Counted from the first letter of the stretch, positions 32,759 to 42,073 are shown. The stretch: DNA of 64,000 bases from Streptomyces daqingensis (GCF_014645895.1 NZ_BMMP01000013.1:1-64000), one strand, 5' to 3'. Program-made: numbers and translations. The notes: generated by a model from the letters alone, not told the origin.

Positions 32759-33901
32759 TCACAGCAGGTCCCTGAGCTGCTCCGCGAGGGCGTCCCACCG
32801 CCAGCGCTCCGCCACCCACTCCCTGCCCCGCTCGCCCATCCGGGCCCGCAGGGCGGGGTCCTTCAGCAGCGTGCTCACACGCTCGGCCGCCTCCTCCGGA
32901 GCGCCGCCCCGCACGACCCAGCCGGTCTCCCCGTCCAGTACGGCGTCGGGGGCGCCGCCCGAGTCGCCTGCGACGACGGGCAGTCCGGTCGCGGAGGCCT
33001 CAAGGTAGACGATACCGAGCCCTTCGACGTCGAGCCCCTTCCTGCGGGTGCGGCAGGGCATCGCGAAGACGTCGCCGGCACCGAAGTGCGCGGGCAGCTC
33101 CTCCCAGGGGACGGGGCCGGTGAAGCGCACCGAGTCCGCCACGCCCGTGGCCTCCGCGAGCTTCTCCAGCTCCTCCCGGTAGGGGCCGCCGCCGACGATC
33201 AGCAGTACGGCGCCTGGTACTTCGGCGAGGACGCGGGGCATCGCACGGATCAGCGTGTCCTGTCCCTTGCGCGGCACAAGGCGGGAGACGCACACGACCA
33301 CCGGCCGTTCGGCCAGGCCGAGCCGGGCCCGTACGGCCTCGCCCCCGGAACCGGGGTGGAAGCTCTTCTCGTCGACGCCGGGCGGCAGTTGGACCATGCG
33401 GGCCGCAGCCTCGGGCGTCAGGGCCCGCGCGATACGGGAGCGGGTGTACTCGCCGAGGTAGGTGAGGGTGTCCGTGCCCTCCCCGATGCGGCGCAACAAG
33501 CGGCGTGCGCCGGGCAGTTGGGCCCAGGCGGCCTCGTGCCCGTGGGTCGTGGCGACGAGCCGCCGCGCCCCCGCCGCGCGCAGCGCGGGCGCCATCAGGC
33601 CCAGCGGGGCCGCGGCGCCGAACCACACGGAGTCGCAGCCGTGTTCACGCAGCAGCGCGGCGGCACGGCGGGTGACCCTCGGCGTCGGCAGCAGCACAGC
33701 CGTGCGGTCCCGCACGACGGTGAAGGGCTGCTCCGCGTCGAACCGCGCCGTCTCGGCCGCCCCCTCCGGACCGCGCTTCGAGGTCGAGGCGTACACGACG
33801 ACCTGTGAGGGGTCCAGCCGCAGCGCCATGCTGTGCAGGAACGCCTCGATACCTCCCGCCCGGGGCGGGAAGTCGTTGGTGACGATCAGCGTCTTTCGCA
33901 T
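32759..33901 (-). CDS. GT4 glycosyltransferase, PimB'-like phosphatidylinositol mannosyltransferase
   Basis: 380 residues from ATG 33901. GT-B fold: LIVTNDFPPRAGGIEAFLHSMA near the N terminus (acceptor loop), TTHGHEAAW, VSRLVPRKGQDTLIRA (donor loop), LLIVGGGPYREELE, and the E-x7-E motif in VEGLGIVYLEASATG. Gene neighbourhood (FadD15-like, NlpC/P60) matches M. tuberculosis pimB' (Rv2188c), which adds the second mannose to phosphatidylinositol mannoside. Acceptor assignment is inference from synteny. Confidence 0.88.
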   Translation of the reverse strand: MRKTLIVTNDFPPRAGGIEAFLHSMALRLDPSQVVVYASTSKRGPEGAAETARFDAEQPFTVVRDRTAVLLPTPRVTRRAAALLREHGCDSVWFGAAAPLGLMAPALRAAGARRLVATTHGHEAAWAQLPGARRLLRRIGEGTDTLTYLGEYTRSRIARALTPEAAARMVQLPPGVDEKSFHPGSGGEAVRARLGLAERPVVVCVSRLVPRKGQDTLIRAMPRVLAEVPGAVLLIVGGGPYREELEKLAEATGVADSVRFTGPVPWEELPAHFGAGDVFAMPCRTRRKGLDVEGLGIVYLEASATGLPVVAGDSGGAPDAVLDGETGWVVRGGAPEEAAERVSTLLKDPALRARMGERGREWVAERWRWDALAEQLRDLL

Positions 33902-34055
33902 CGCCGCCGACAGTACCGTCCGGGTGACGCCCGCCGCCCCGCCCCCTGAGCGCGGCATGAACGGCCGTACCCGCACGGCATGATGTCGCGGGCAGCGAGC
34001 AGGCACATATGAGCGAAGGCGGCGTGTGCCGCGTGAGGGAGACGACAGGGCGGAC

Positions 34056-35516
34056 ATGACGGACAGCACGACAGCGAGCACCCCGCAGCCGGCGGACGAC
34101 GAGGCGGCCGCCACGGGGGCGCACGTGACGGGCGGCGCGCGCCGCTCTCCCGGCGGCAGAGGCGGCGCGGGCGCACACCGGAGAGGGGACGGCCCGTCCG
34201 GCCCCTCCGAACGGGGCGACAGGAGCGCTTCCGGGTTCCTCGCACGGCCCCTCCGCCTCACCCACCCCCTCGTCGCCCCCCTCGCGGTGTGGGCCGTGAC
34301 CCGCACGGTGCTGCTGCTGTGCTGCTTCAAGGTGTTCACGCTGCCCGGCCCGGATTTCACGAACGACGTCGAGGCCATCTACCAGGGCTGGTTCGACGTG
34401 CTGCGGGCAGGGACCTTCCCGTACGACGACGTCACCTGGCAGTACCCGCCGGCCGCGGCCCTCGCGGTGCTCTCCCCGGCGCTCCTGCCCTTCCTCGGCT
34501 ACCCGTCGGCCTTCTATTTGCTGGCCTGCGCCGCGGACGCCGTCGTACTGGCCGTGCTGGTGCGTTCCTCGTCCCGCCCGGGCAGGCGCCGGGCCGGGGT
34601 GTGGGGCTGGGTCGCCGGTGTCGCGCTCCTCGGCCCCACCTCGTACGCCCGCTACGACCTGATGGTCACCGCGGTGGCCGTGGCGGCGCTGTTCGTGGCG
34701 GCGCGGCATCCCAGAACCGCCGGAGCCCTGACGGCGTTCGGGGCGCTGCTGAAGGTGTGGCCGGGCCTGCTGCTGCTCGGCACGCCGCGCGGCCGGGCGT
34801 CGCGGGCGACGTGGACGAGCGCGCTCGTCACCGGCACGGTCGTCCTCGGCGTCTTCGCGGTGTCGATGCCGGGCTCGCTCGCCTTCCTCGACTTCCAGCA
34901 GGACCGGGGCACCGAGGTGGAGTCACTGGGCGCCCTCGTCTTCCATGTGGCACGGCAGTTCGGGTGGGAGGGGCAGGTCCTGCTCAACTACGGCTCGATG
35001 GAGTTCATCGGCCCCCACGTGAACCTCGTCAGCGACGCCGCGCTGCTCCTCACCGGCGCGGCCTTCGCCTGGCTCCTGCTGTGGCGGCTCCGCGCCGTGA
35101 GATGGACCCCCTCCACCCCCGCCGACGCCGCGCTGACCGCGGTACTGCTCTTCACGACGACGAGCCGCGTCATCAGCCCGCAGTACATGATCTGGCTGGT
35201 GGGTCTGGCATCGGTCTGCCTGACGCTGCGCGCCAGCCGCCAGGTGCTGCCGTCCGTGCTGGTGCTGGCCGCCACGGGTGTGACGCTGCTGGAGTTCCCG
35301 CTCGGCTTCGGCCACGTCGTCGCCAGCGACTGGCAGGGCGTCGCGTTGCTGGTGGTGCGCAACGGCCTGCTGGTGGCCGCCTCGCTGCTCGCGTGCGTCC
35401 GCCTGTGGCGCACCACGCGTCCGGGGACGGCAGGGGACGCGGCGCGTGAGGGCGACGCCGGAGCCGGGGGCGTCACGGCAGTTCGGCGCGCACGTACGAG
35501 CGCCACCGCTCAGTGA
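34056..35516 (+). CDS. GT87 (DUF2029) polyprenol-phosphate-mannose-dependent transferase
   Basis: 486 residues from ATG 34056. A 60-residue disordered N terminus precedes about ten hydrophobic helices. The first extracytoplasmic loop carries LPGPDFTNDVEAIYQ (candidate catalytic Asp) and TWQYPPAAALAVL, the pattern of GT87 alpha-mannosyltransferases such as M. tuberculosis Rv2181. Probably extends PIM/lipoglycan or a related glycan outside the membrane. Its last 44 bp overlap the end of the convergent metalloprotease gene. Confidence 0.85.
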   Translation: MTDSTTASTPQPADDEAAATGAHVTGGARRSPGGRGGAGAHRRGDGPSGPSERGDRSASGFLARPLRLTHPLVAPLAVWAVTRTVLLLCCFKVFTLPGPDFTNDVEAIYQGWFDVLRAGTFPYDDVTWQYPPAAALAVLSPALLPFLGYPSAFYLLACAADAVVLAVLVRSSSRPGRRRAGVWGWVAGVALLGPTSYARYDLMVTAVAVAALFVAARHPRTAGALTAFGALLKVWPGLLLLGTPRGRASRATWTSALVTGTVVLGVFAVSMPGSLAFLDFQQDRGTEVESLGALVFHVARQFGWEGQVLLNYGSMEFIGPHVNLVSDAALLLTGAAFAWLLLWRLRAVRWTPSTPADAALTAVLLFTTTSRVISPQYMIWLVGLASVCLTLRASRQVLPSVLVLAATGVTLLEFPLGFGHVVASDWQGVALLVVRNGLLVAASLLACVRLWRTTRPGTAGDAAREGDAGAGGVTAVRRARTSATAQ

Positions 35517-36861
35517 ACTCGTCCAGCGTCAGGCCCAGTTCAGCCCGCATGGCCTTGTCCGCGGCGGCTCGCTCCTCATCCGGCGAGGGGCTGCCGGAAC
35601 CGTCAGGTCCGCCGGCGTCACCCACGCGAAGGTAGAAGTCCAGCAGCTTCTCCTCGCCCCACTCCTCCGCGATGAACAGGCATGCGAGCCAGCCGCTCTC
35701 GTAGGCCCGTCCCAGCCTCTCCGAGTCGTTGCCGAACTTGAAATCGCGGTCCGAGGGCAGCTCCTGGGGCAGCTCCCCCGCCTCCGCGGCACGTACGAGC
35801 TCCGCGGCGGCGCTCCTCGGCGTGCGCCCGGTACCGCGGTAGCCGATCCAGTCGGCGAGCCCCTCGGAGAGCCACATGGGGGTGAGGCGGCCCGTGTGGG
35901 TGCGGGAGGCGACGTGCACCGTCTCGTGGGTGACGACGACCTGGCGCCCCTCCTCGCTGAGTTCGCCGTACGCCTCGGGATTGACCACGATGCGGTCCGC
36001 GGGGGCCTTCTCGGACTCGCCCGCGTCCCCCGTGGTCACCGCCGCGATGCCCTCGTACGACGGGGCGGGCGCGTCGAGCAGCTGGGCCATGCTCCGCAGC
36101 GACGCCGGGGCCTCCACCACGACGCGGTCCGGCCAGGGGCGCGGCCACACCTCGTCGACCCGGGAGACCGCGCGGTCCGCGTCCCGGGCCAGACGGCGCA
36201 GCTCCTCGCCGGAGCGGCCGACTCCGAGCACGGAGCTGCGGTCACCACGCACCACGGACAGCTCCCCCTGCTCCCACAACTGCACGTCGCTGCCCGGCAG
36301 CTCACCGCTCACGTACCACCGTCCGCCGCGCTCGACGAAGGCGAGCCGCTCGGTGGCGGTGACGGGCGCGCGGTCGTCGCCGCGCAGCCGGTACCTGAGC
36401 CGCACCTGCGCCTCGACGCGGCCGCCGCCCTTCCCTCCGCCGGCTTCGTCCGGCTCGCCGCCGTCCTTGTGCCGCAGCCCGTGGAGCCGGTAGGTCCACT
36501 GCGTGAGGCGAAGCTGCTGCAGGTTGCCGAACACCTCGCGCTGCGCCGCGCGGTAGCGCTCGGCTCGCGGGTCGATCTCCGCCGTGTACCGCTTCTCGTG
36601 ACCGCTGCGTACGGCCGTCGCCTGCCGGTCCAGCACGCGCTGGATCTCCGCGCGTTCGCGGTCCGCGCCGTCTCCGGCCTCGGCCGGTCCGCAGCCGCAG
36701 GCCGCCGCCAGCGCCGCCGCCGTGACGGCCGCTGCGACGGCCCTCAGGCCGCCGCGCGGTGCCGCGGCCCGCGAACCGCCCGCGCTGCGCCGCCCGGACG
36801 TGCTGCCCCCGGCGACGGCCGCTTCGCCGCATGCGTCATGCCACTGTCCAGGACCGCCCAC
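35473..36861 (-). CDS. lipoprotein with gluzincin (peptidase MA-like) domain
   Basis: 462 residues from GTG 36861; the start is uncertain because no clear ribosome site is present. A hydrophobic segment with LAAACGCG (residues ~51-58) suggests a lipobox. A central domain with beta strands follows. Then comes a zincin core VVVTHETVHVASRTHTG (HExxH) followed by PMWLSEGLADWIGY, whose Glu is the third ligand, and YESGWLACLFIAEEWGEEKLL. Secreted lipid-anchored peptidase is the likely nature; substrate unknown. Confidence 0.82.
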   Translation of the reverse strand: MGGPGQWHDACGEAAVAGGSTSGRRSAGGSRAAAPRGGLRAVAAAVTAAALAAACGCGPAEAGDGADRERAEIQRVLDRQATAVRSGHEKRYTAEIDPRAERYRAAQREVFGNLQQLRLTQWTYRLHGLRHKDGGEPDEAGGGKGGGRVEAQVRLRYRLRGDDRAPVTATERLAFVERGGRWYVSGELPGSDVQLWEQGELSVVRGDRSSVLGVGRSGEELRRLARDADRAVSRVDEVWPRPWPDRVVVEAPASLRSMAQLLDAPAPSYEGIAAVTTGDAGESEKAPADRIVVNPEAYGELSEEGRQVVVTHETVHVASRTHTGRLTPMWLSEGLADWIGYRGTGRTPRSAAAELVRAAEAGELPQELPSDRDFKFGNDSERLGRAYESGWLACLFIAEEWGEEKLLDFYLRVGDAGGPDGSGSPSPDEERAAADKAMRAELGLTLDEFTERWRSYVRAELP

Positions 36862-36954
36862 GCGATCGATCGTACGGGCGGCGCCGGGGCGGGGCCCACG
36901 TCAGGTGTCCGTACAGGGGCGGTGCCGGCGGGGACGGTCCTGTACGGCCCCTGG

Positions 36955-38013
36955 TCAGGGGCGGGTGACCGCGGAGACCGGCATCATCCCCACCGGGTCG
37001 TAGCGCACCTGGGCGCCCGGATGCGGAGCGTGCACCACCTGGCCGTCCCCCACGTACATTCCCACGTGGCTCGCGTCGTCGCGGTAGATCACCAGGTCGC
37101 CGGGGCGGGCCTGGCTCAGCGGCACCTGCCGTCCGGCCGACCGCTGGCCCTGCGACGTACGCGGAATCGACATGCCCGCCCTGCCGTACGCCCACTGCGT
37201 CAGTCCGGAGCAGTCGAAGGACCGGGGCCCGGCTGCGCCCCAGACGTACGGCTGGCCCACGGCGGACCGGGCGGCGGCCACCGCTGCCGCGGCGCGGTTC
37301 GAGGAGGCCTCGCCGCCGCCGGGCGAGACGGAGTCCCCGCGTCCGCGGGCCCGCGACGCGCGCTCGCGCTCCTTGCGCTGCTCCGGCGTGAGCTCGTCGA
37401 GGAGCTTCCGTGCCGTCGCCAGCCGCTTCTGCACCGCCTTCTTGTGCCTCTTCAAGTCCGCGCGGCGGCGTTCCAGTTCGGCGAGCTTCATGCCCGCCTC
37501 GGCCCGCTGCTGCTTGAGCGAGCGCTGCGCGCCGCGCAGCCGCGTCAGCTTCTCGTGCTGGCGGCTTCCGATGCGGTCGAGCGTGGCGGCCTTGTCCAGG
37601 TAGCCGTCCGGGTCAGCGGTGAGCATCAGCGCGACGCTCGGGTCGACGCCGCCCGAGCGGTACTGCGCCCCCGCGAAGGAGGCCAGCGCCGCGCGCAGCC
37701 GGTTCACTTGGGCCTGCCGGCGTGCGGCCCGCGCCTGGGCGTACTCGACCTGCTTGCGCAGTTCGGCGGTGCGCTCGGCGGCGGCGTTGTACTTCTCCGT
37801 GGACTTCTCGGCCTCTTCGTAGAGCCTGTCGATACGGGCGCCCGCGGCGCGTGCCGAGGAAGCCCCGCCGGGGCCGTCGTCCGGGCTGGCGCCGGCCGGA
37901 GCCGCGGGGGTCAGCGCCGCGGCGGCGCCCGCGACCGCGGTGAGGAGGACGACCCTCGTAGGCCAACTACCGCCGGGCCTGGCGGGTTTTCGGTGGGACC
38001 TGTACGAGACCAC
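36955..38013 (-). CDS. secreted NlpC/P60 peptidoglycan hydrolase
   Basis: 352 residues from GTG 38013, with GGAAGGAG ten bases upstream. A signal peptide (VVLLTAVAGAAAALTPAAPAGA region) is followed by a long coiled coil (~60-215: RIDRLYEEAEKS..., KLAELERRRADLKRHKKAVQK). The C-terminal NlpC/P60 domain is GQPYVWGAAGPRSFDCSGL (Cys nucleophile), LVIYRDDASHVGMYVG (His) and VVHAPHPG. It cleaves D-Glu-mDAP type bonds in stem peptides; the coiled coil is like RipA/FtsX-regulated hydrolases. Paralogue of the next gene upstream. Confidence 0.94.
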   Translation of the reverse strand: MVSYRSHRKPARPGGSWPTRVVLLTAVAGAAAALTPAAPAGASPDDGPGGASSARAAGARIDRLYEEAEKSTEKYNAAAERTAELRKQVEYAQARAARRQAQVNRLRAALASFAGAQYRSGGVDPSVALMLTADPDGYLDKAATLDRIGSRQHEKLTRLRGAQRSLKQQRAEAGMKLAELERRRADLKRHKKAVQKRLATARKLLDELTPEQRKERERASRARGRGDSVSPGGGEASSNRAAAAVAAARSAVGQPYVWGAAGPRSFDCSGLTQWAYGRAGMSIPRTSQGQRSAGRQVPLSQARPGDLVIYRDDASHVGMYVGDGQVVHAPHPGAQVRYDPVGMMPVSAVTRP

Positions 38014-38332
38014 TGCGGACGTGCTCCTTCCGTGAGGGCATGTCCTGAAGGTTCCGCGCCTGCGTCGAGCGCCCTGCCGGGCTGCCGGAGCGGCTTCAGC
38101 ACACACCCTGGTCGAACTGCGCGGCGAATCTAGCCGCACAGCCGGGAAGGATTCACGCACCGCGCGCGGCACGGAAGTCGGCCGGAACGCGCCGACCCCG
38201 CCGATGACGCAGGTCACCGACGGGGTCGAGGGTCATCACGGCGCATTCGCCATCACCCGGACGAACGACACTGCGGGGCGCCTGTGCTGACGCCCCGGGT
38301 GCCTGCCGGGGAGGAAGGAGCCGGAGAAGCGG
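38014..38332. other. 319-bp gap between the two NlpC/P60 genes, with a hairpin
   Basis: No gene seen. On the minus strand it follows the upstream NlpC/P60 gene. A composite hairpin at 38194-38227 has outer arms gaccccg/cggggtc and inner arms tgac/gtca, and may end that transcript. The 180 bp nearest 38014 should hold the promoter of the downstream gene. Confidence 0.5.
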
Positions 38333-39364
38333 TCAGCCGATCCGCACGCCGAACTGGAAGGGCATGTTGTTGATCGACTCGTAGCGCACACCGGCGCCGG
38401 GCTTCGGGGCGTGCAGGATCTGGCCGTTGCCCGCGTAGAAGCCGACGTGGTGCTGGTCGCCGTAGAAGATGACCAGGTCGCCGGGGGCGAGTTGACCGCG
38501 GCCGATCTGGGTTCCGGCCTTCGCCTGGTCCTGGGATATGCGGGGCAGCGAGACGCCGGCCTGGTTGTACGCCCAGGAGGTGAGCCCGGAGCAGTCGAAA
38601 GAGCTCGGGCCGGTGGCGCCCCACACGTACGGCGCACCGATCTTGCTCTTGGCCGCGTTGAGCGCGGCGGCGGCGCGCTGCGAGGCGGAGGCGTCGCTGC
38701 CGAGGTCGACTCGCGAGCTGGCGGCGCGGTCGGCGCGCGCCTGCTGCGCGGCGAGGCGCGCACGCTCGTCCGCGGTGAGGGTGTTGAGGAGCTTGCGCGC
38801 CTCGGAGAGCTTGGCCTGGATCTTCTTCTTCTTCTCGCCGAGCTCCTTGCGGGTGTCGGCGAGGTCCTCGAGCTTGTCCGAGGCTTCCTTGCGCTGCTGC
38901 GCGAGGTCGCGCTGCTTGCTCTGGATCTTCTTCAGCGACTCGGCCTGCTTGGTGCTCAACTGGTCGAGCGTTGAGGCCTTGTCGAGGTAGCTGTCCGGGT
39001 CGGAGGAGAGGAAGAGCTGCACGGACGGGTCCACGCCGCCGGTGCGGTACTGCGCGGTGGCCATCGAACCGAGGCCGTTGCGCATGTCGTTGAGGTCGTC
39101 CTGACCGCGCGCCACGCTGTCCTGCAGGTTGTCGACCTGCTTTTCCAGCTTCTTCTGCTTCTCCTTGGCGCCGTTGTACTTCTCCGTCGCGCCTTCGGCG
39201 TCCTCGTAGAGCTTGTCGACCTTCTCCTTGACCTCCTTCTCGGAGGCCTTGGGTTCGGCTTGCGCCGCCTGCGTGGTGAGGGCGACGGCCGCTGCGGCGG
39301 TCGCGGTGAGCACGGACACGCGACGAGTGCGGCGGGGCTGCTTGGGACGACGGTGGGACGCCAC
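38333..39364 (-). CDS. secreted NlpC/P60 peptidoglycan hydrolase (paralogue)
   Basis: 343 residues from GTG 39364 with GAAGGAG upstream, the same start arrangement as its paralogue. Signal peptide (VSVLTATAAAAVALTTQAAQA), a Lys/Glu/Gln-rich coiled coil (~45-220), then GAPYVWGATGPSSFDCSGL (catalytic Cys), LVIFYGDQHHVGFYAG (His) and ILHAPKPG. Both proteins share the QYRTGGVDPSV-like block in the coiled region. They arose by tandem duplication or are an old pair; they may act at division or hyphal branching (inference). Confidence 0.95.
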   Translation of the reverse strand: MASHRRPKQPRRTRRVSVLTATAAAAVALTTQAAQAEPKASEKEVKEKVDKLYEDAEGATEKYNGAKEKQKKLEKQVDNLQDSVARGQDDLNDMRNGLGSMATAQYRTGGVDPSVQLFLSSDPDSYLDKASTLDQLSTKQAESLKKIQSKQRDLAQQRKEASDKLEDLADTRKELGEKKKKIQAKLSEARKLLNTLTADERARLAAQQARADRAASSRVDLGSDASASQRAAAALNAAKSKIGAPYVWGATGPSSFDCSGLTSWAYNQAGVSLPRISQDQAKAGTQIGRGQLAPGDLVIFYGDQHHVGFYAGNGQILHAPKPGAGVRYESINNMPFQFGVRIG

Positions 39365-39744
39365 TGGGGCGAGCTCCTTCTTCCTCAGCCGCCTGCCGGA
39401 CTGACACTCCGGCCCCACCTCGCCGGCGGCTCGGTGGAGAGAGGCGGTCCTCCGCTGCCGCCCCGGATGGACGTCAACCTCGCGGAGGTTCGGGGCCAGA
39501 CATTAGCCACGGGTAATCGTCGGATCAAATCACTCTGAGAAAAAACTCGTCACACAACCGGATTCTTTACTCAGCTCGCACAGCGAGCGATGGGGGTGTC
39601 ACGCAGTGGTGCTAACAGACTCCCGCCACCCCGGTGTTGACCTTCACTCGCTGTTCACGGGTATGCGGCAGCCCCACGCACCACGCCGGTCTCGCCCCCT
39701 TCACCCCGCCCGCCGGACCCTCTTCCCCACGCCGGATGTGACCT
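39365..39744. other. 380-bp intergenic region, AT-richer promoter for NlpC/P60 gene
   Basis: Between the amidase stop and the NlpC/P60 start, both on the minus strand. The stretch 39505-39620 is clearly AT-richer than its surroundings (for example gtaatcgtcggatcaaatcactctgagaaaaa, split here as about 39512-39544) and likely carries the promoter. No open frame with coding character and no riboswitch recognised. Confidence 0.5.
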
Positions 39745-41226
39745 TCAACTCGTTGCCGCCCCAGCGCCGCTGGAGTTGCGTCGGGGACGGGGATCGAGAG
39801 GTGTCAGCACGCCCAGCCGTGCCTCGACCGCGGCGGCCGCGTCGAGGCACGTGTCCTCCCGGTACGGGCGGCCGATCACCTGTACTCCCGTGGGGAGTTC
39901 ACCGGCCAGCCCGGTGGGGACCGCCACGGCGGGAAGACCGGCGAAGCTGGTGGCCGTGCACAAGCGCATTGCGGAGGTGACGAGTTGGTGGCCCATCTCG
40001 TCGCGGGACTCCAGGCCGGGCTCGACCGGCGGTTCGGTGAAGACCGGACCGAGGACGAGGGGGTAGCGGTCCAGAAAGTACGCCCACGAGCGCCGGATGC
40101 TCAGCCGCAGGCCCACGAGACGCATGTACTCCCCGAGTCCGGCCCGCGCGGTGCGCGCCATGCCCATCTCGATGTAGCGGTGGCCGCCCTCCCCGAGCAG
40201 CGGCGCGACCTCCGCCCACGACTGCGCGAACTCCGTCATCAGCCAGCTCCCGTACGCCTCGACGGTCTCCGCCAGTCTCGGCACGTCCTCGACCCGCTCG
40301 ACCGCGTAACCGGCGTCAGCCAGCGCGGCCTCGGCGCGTCCGACCGCACGCCGCACCTCGGGATGGACGCCCAGGCCGCCCGGGTCGGCGACGACCGCCA
40401 CGCGCACCGGCCCGTCGAGGGGTTCGCCCCGCACCGGGACGGGCACCGCACGCGGATCGGCGACGTCGGCGCCCGCCAGCACCTCGAAGGCCAGCCGCAG
40501 ATCCGCGACGCGGCGCGCCAACGGGCCGTCGACGACGATCTGCTGAGCACCGGGAGGCGGATCGTCCGGGCCCGTCCGGTGATCCGCGGCGAACCGGCCC
40601 TGCGTCGGCTTCAGACCGGCGACACCGCAGAAGGAGGCCGGAACGCGTACGGATCCGCCCGCGTCGTTGCCGAGCCCGAGCCCGGCCATGCCGCAGGCCA
40701 CCGCGACTCCGTCGCCGCCGCTGGAGCCGCCGGGGGTGCGGGCCGGGTCCCACGGGTTGAGCGTCTCCCCGAAGAGCTCGCTGCGGGGATGCATGCCCGC
40801 CAGCGTGAGCGTCGGCATGTTGCTGTGCCCGATCGGAACGGCACCCGCGGCCCGCAGGCGCGCCACGGGCGGCGCGTCGTGCTCGGCCACGAGGTTCCGC
40901 AAGCGGACGGCGCCGTGGGTGGTGGGCACGCCGCCGACGGCGATGCTCTCCTTCACTGTGAAGCACACCCCGGCGAGCGGGCCCGGGTCGCCGCCCCGCG
41001 CACGCCGGCGGTCCACTTCCGCGGCGTCCCGGCGGGCGCTCTCCGCCAGCAGCCGGGTGATCGCGTTCACTGCGGGGCCGGTCCGGGCGATGCGCGCCAG
41101 ATGGCTCTCGACGATCTCCGCGGCCGTAGCCTTGCCGTCCCGCACGGCTGCCGCCTGACGCTCAGCCGGCTGCGCCCACCAGCCGTCCGCGGCCTCGTCC
41201 ACGGCCGTGTTCACGGCGTCGCCCAT
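39745..41226 (-). CDS. amidase signature enzyme
   Basis: 493 residues from ATG 41226. Ser-cisSer-Lys hydrolase: catalytic Lys in CFTVKESIAVGG, cis-Ser in TPGGSSGGDGVAVA, nucleophile Ser in LGNDAGGSVRVPASFCGVAGLKPT. The signature is GGSSGGDG rather than the more common GGSSGGSA. Closest to amidases and AtzE-like hydrolases rather than GatA, since no gatB/C neighbours are present. Divergent from a TetR gene with a perfect palindrome between them, so probably substrate-inducible. Confidence 0.92.
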   Translation of the reverse strand: MGDAVNTAVDEAADGWWAQPAERQAAAVRDGKATAAEIVESHLARIARTGPAVNAITRLLAESARRDAAEVDRRRARGGDPGPLAGVCFTVKESIAVGGVPTTHGAVRLRNLVAEHDAPPVARLRAAGAVPIGHSNMPTLTLAGMHPRSELFGETLNPWDPARTPGGSSGGDGVAVACGMAGLGLGNDAGGSVRVPASFCGVAGLKPTQGRFAADHRTGPDDPPPGAQQIVVDGPLARRVADLRLAFEVLAGADVADPRAVPVPVRGEPLDGPVRVAVVADPGGLGVHPEVRRAVGRAEAALADAGYAVERVEDVPRLAETVEAYGSWLMTEFAQSWAEVAPLLGEGGHRYIEMGMARTARAGLGEYMRLVGLRLSIRRSWAYFLDRYPLVLGPVFTEPPVEPGLESRDEMGHQLVTSAMRLCTATSFAGLPAVAVPTGLAGELPTGVQVIGRPYREDTCLDAAAAVEARLGVLTPLDPRPRRNSSGAGAATS

Positions 41227-41240
41227 GACGTCCTCCCGAT

Positions 41241-41266
41241 CGTTCCGATGCACTTGCATCGGAACG
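41241..41266. promoter_or_regulatory. 26-bp palindrome, probable TetR operator
   Basis: Half-sites cgttccgatgca (41241-41252) and tgcatcggaacg (41255-41266) are perfect inverted copies separated by ct. It lies 15 bp before the amidase start and 55 bp before the TetR start, where a bound repressor would block both genes. Confidence 0.85.
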
Positions 41267-41320
41267 GTACCCTTGAAGCGATACGCGCGCATCGCAATAA
41301 CAGGGGAGGAGCGGAAGGCC

Positions 41321-41911
41321 GTGCCGAGGCAGGTTGACCACGAACTCAGGCGCTCCCGGATCGCGGACGCGGTGTGCCTGCTCGCCGACGAGAACGGGCT
41401 GGAGGGCGTCACACTCCGGGACGTGGCCGCCCGTGCCGGGGTCTCCATGGGCGCCGTCCAGCGCTGCTTCGCCACGAAGGAGCAGATGCTCGTCTTCGCC
41501 GTACGGCACGTCGGCGCCCGCGTCCGGTCCCGTAGCGACGCCCGGCTCGCGAGCAGCCCGGCCCAGTCCGTCAGGTCCGCTCTCGGGCACGCCCTCTCCG
41601 AGATGTCGCTGCTGCGGGAGGAGAACCGCGGAGAGGCACGCGTCTGGCTCGCGTTCGTCGCGAAGGCCGCGGTGAGCCCCCCTCTCGCCGCCGAACTGCG
41701 GTCCGGCTACGCGCAGTTCCACGACACGGTGGCGGCTCTGCTGCGGGAGGCCGCAGGAGCGGCCGACCCGCACGTCCAGGCCCGCACGCTGCTGGCGCTC
41801 GCCGACGGCCTCACCACGCACGTGCTCGTCGGCCACCTCAGCGAGGAGGCCGCGCGGGAAGCGCTCGACGCCCATCTGCGGAGCCTGTGGAACGACGCAC
41901 CTGGCGGGTGA
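41321..41911 (+). CDS. TetR family transcriptional regulator
   Basis: 196 residues from GTG 41321, behind ggaggagcgg. The N-terminal HTH is RIADAVCLLADENGLEGVTLRDVAARAGVSMGAVQRCFATKEQM (positions ~13-56 of a canonical TetR_N domain); the rest is an alpha-helical ligand and dimer domain. Divergent from the amidase with a shared palindrome. Likely represses the amidase and itself until a ligand, perhaps an amide substrate, binds. Confidence 0.92.
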   Translation: MPRQVDHELRRSRIADAVCLLADENGLEGVTLRDVAARAGVSMGAVQRCFATKEQMLVFAVRHVGARVRSRSDARLASSPAQSVRSALGHALSEMSLLREENRGEARVWLAFVAKAAVSPPLAAELRSGYAQFHDTVAALLREAAGAADPHVQARTLLALADGLTTHVLVGHLSEEAAREALDAHLRSLWNDAPGG

Positions 41912-42073
41912 ACGGCCCGGTGCACGGCGCCGGGTTCACGGCGAGGGCTCCCTGAACGGCTCTACAGCGCCGGGAAGGGGCCACCGGCGACTGCTCGTTC
42001 GGGCCGCCGGCGACCGCTCACTGCGACGCGAGTGCGAGAGCGCGCCCGCCCGGCGTCCGGCCCGCCCGGGCCG

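Noticed and set aside
35446..38133. Very long plus-strand open frame (895 codons) across the metalloprotease and NlpC/P60 genes
   Set aside because: It is antisense to two well-supported genes. Its translation is Arg/Val/Leu/Gly-rich without any domain, as expected for a GC-rich shadow frame.
39365..39620. Possible riboswitch before the upstream NlpC/P60 gene
   Set aside because: The leader is AT-richer but shows none of the ydaO core motifs I would expect.
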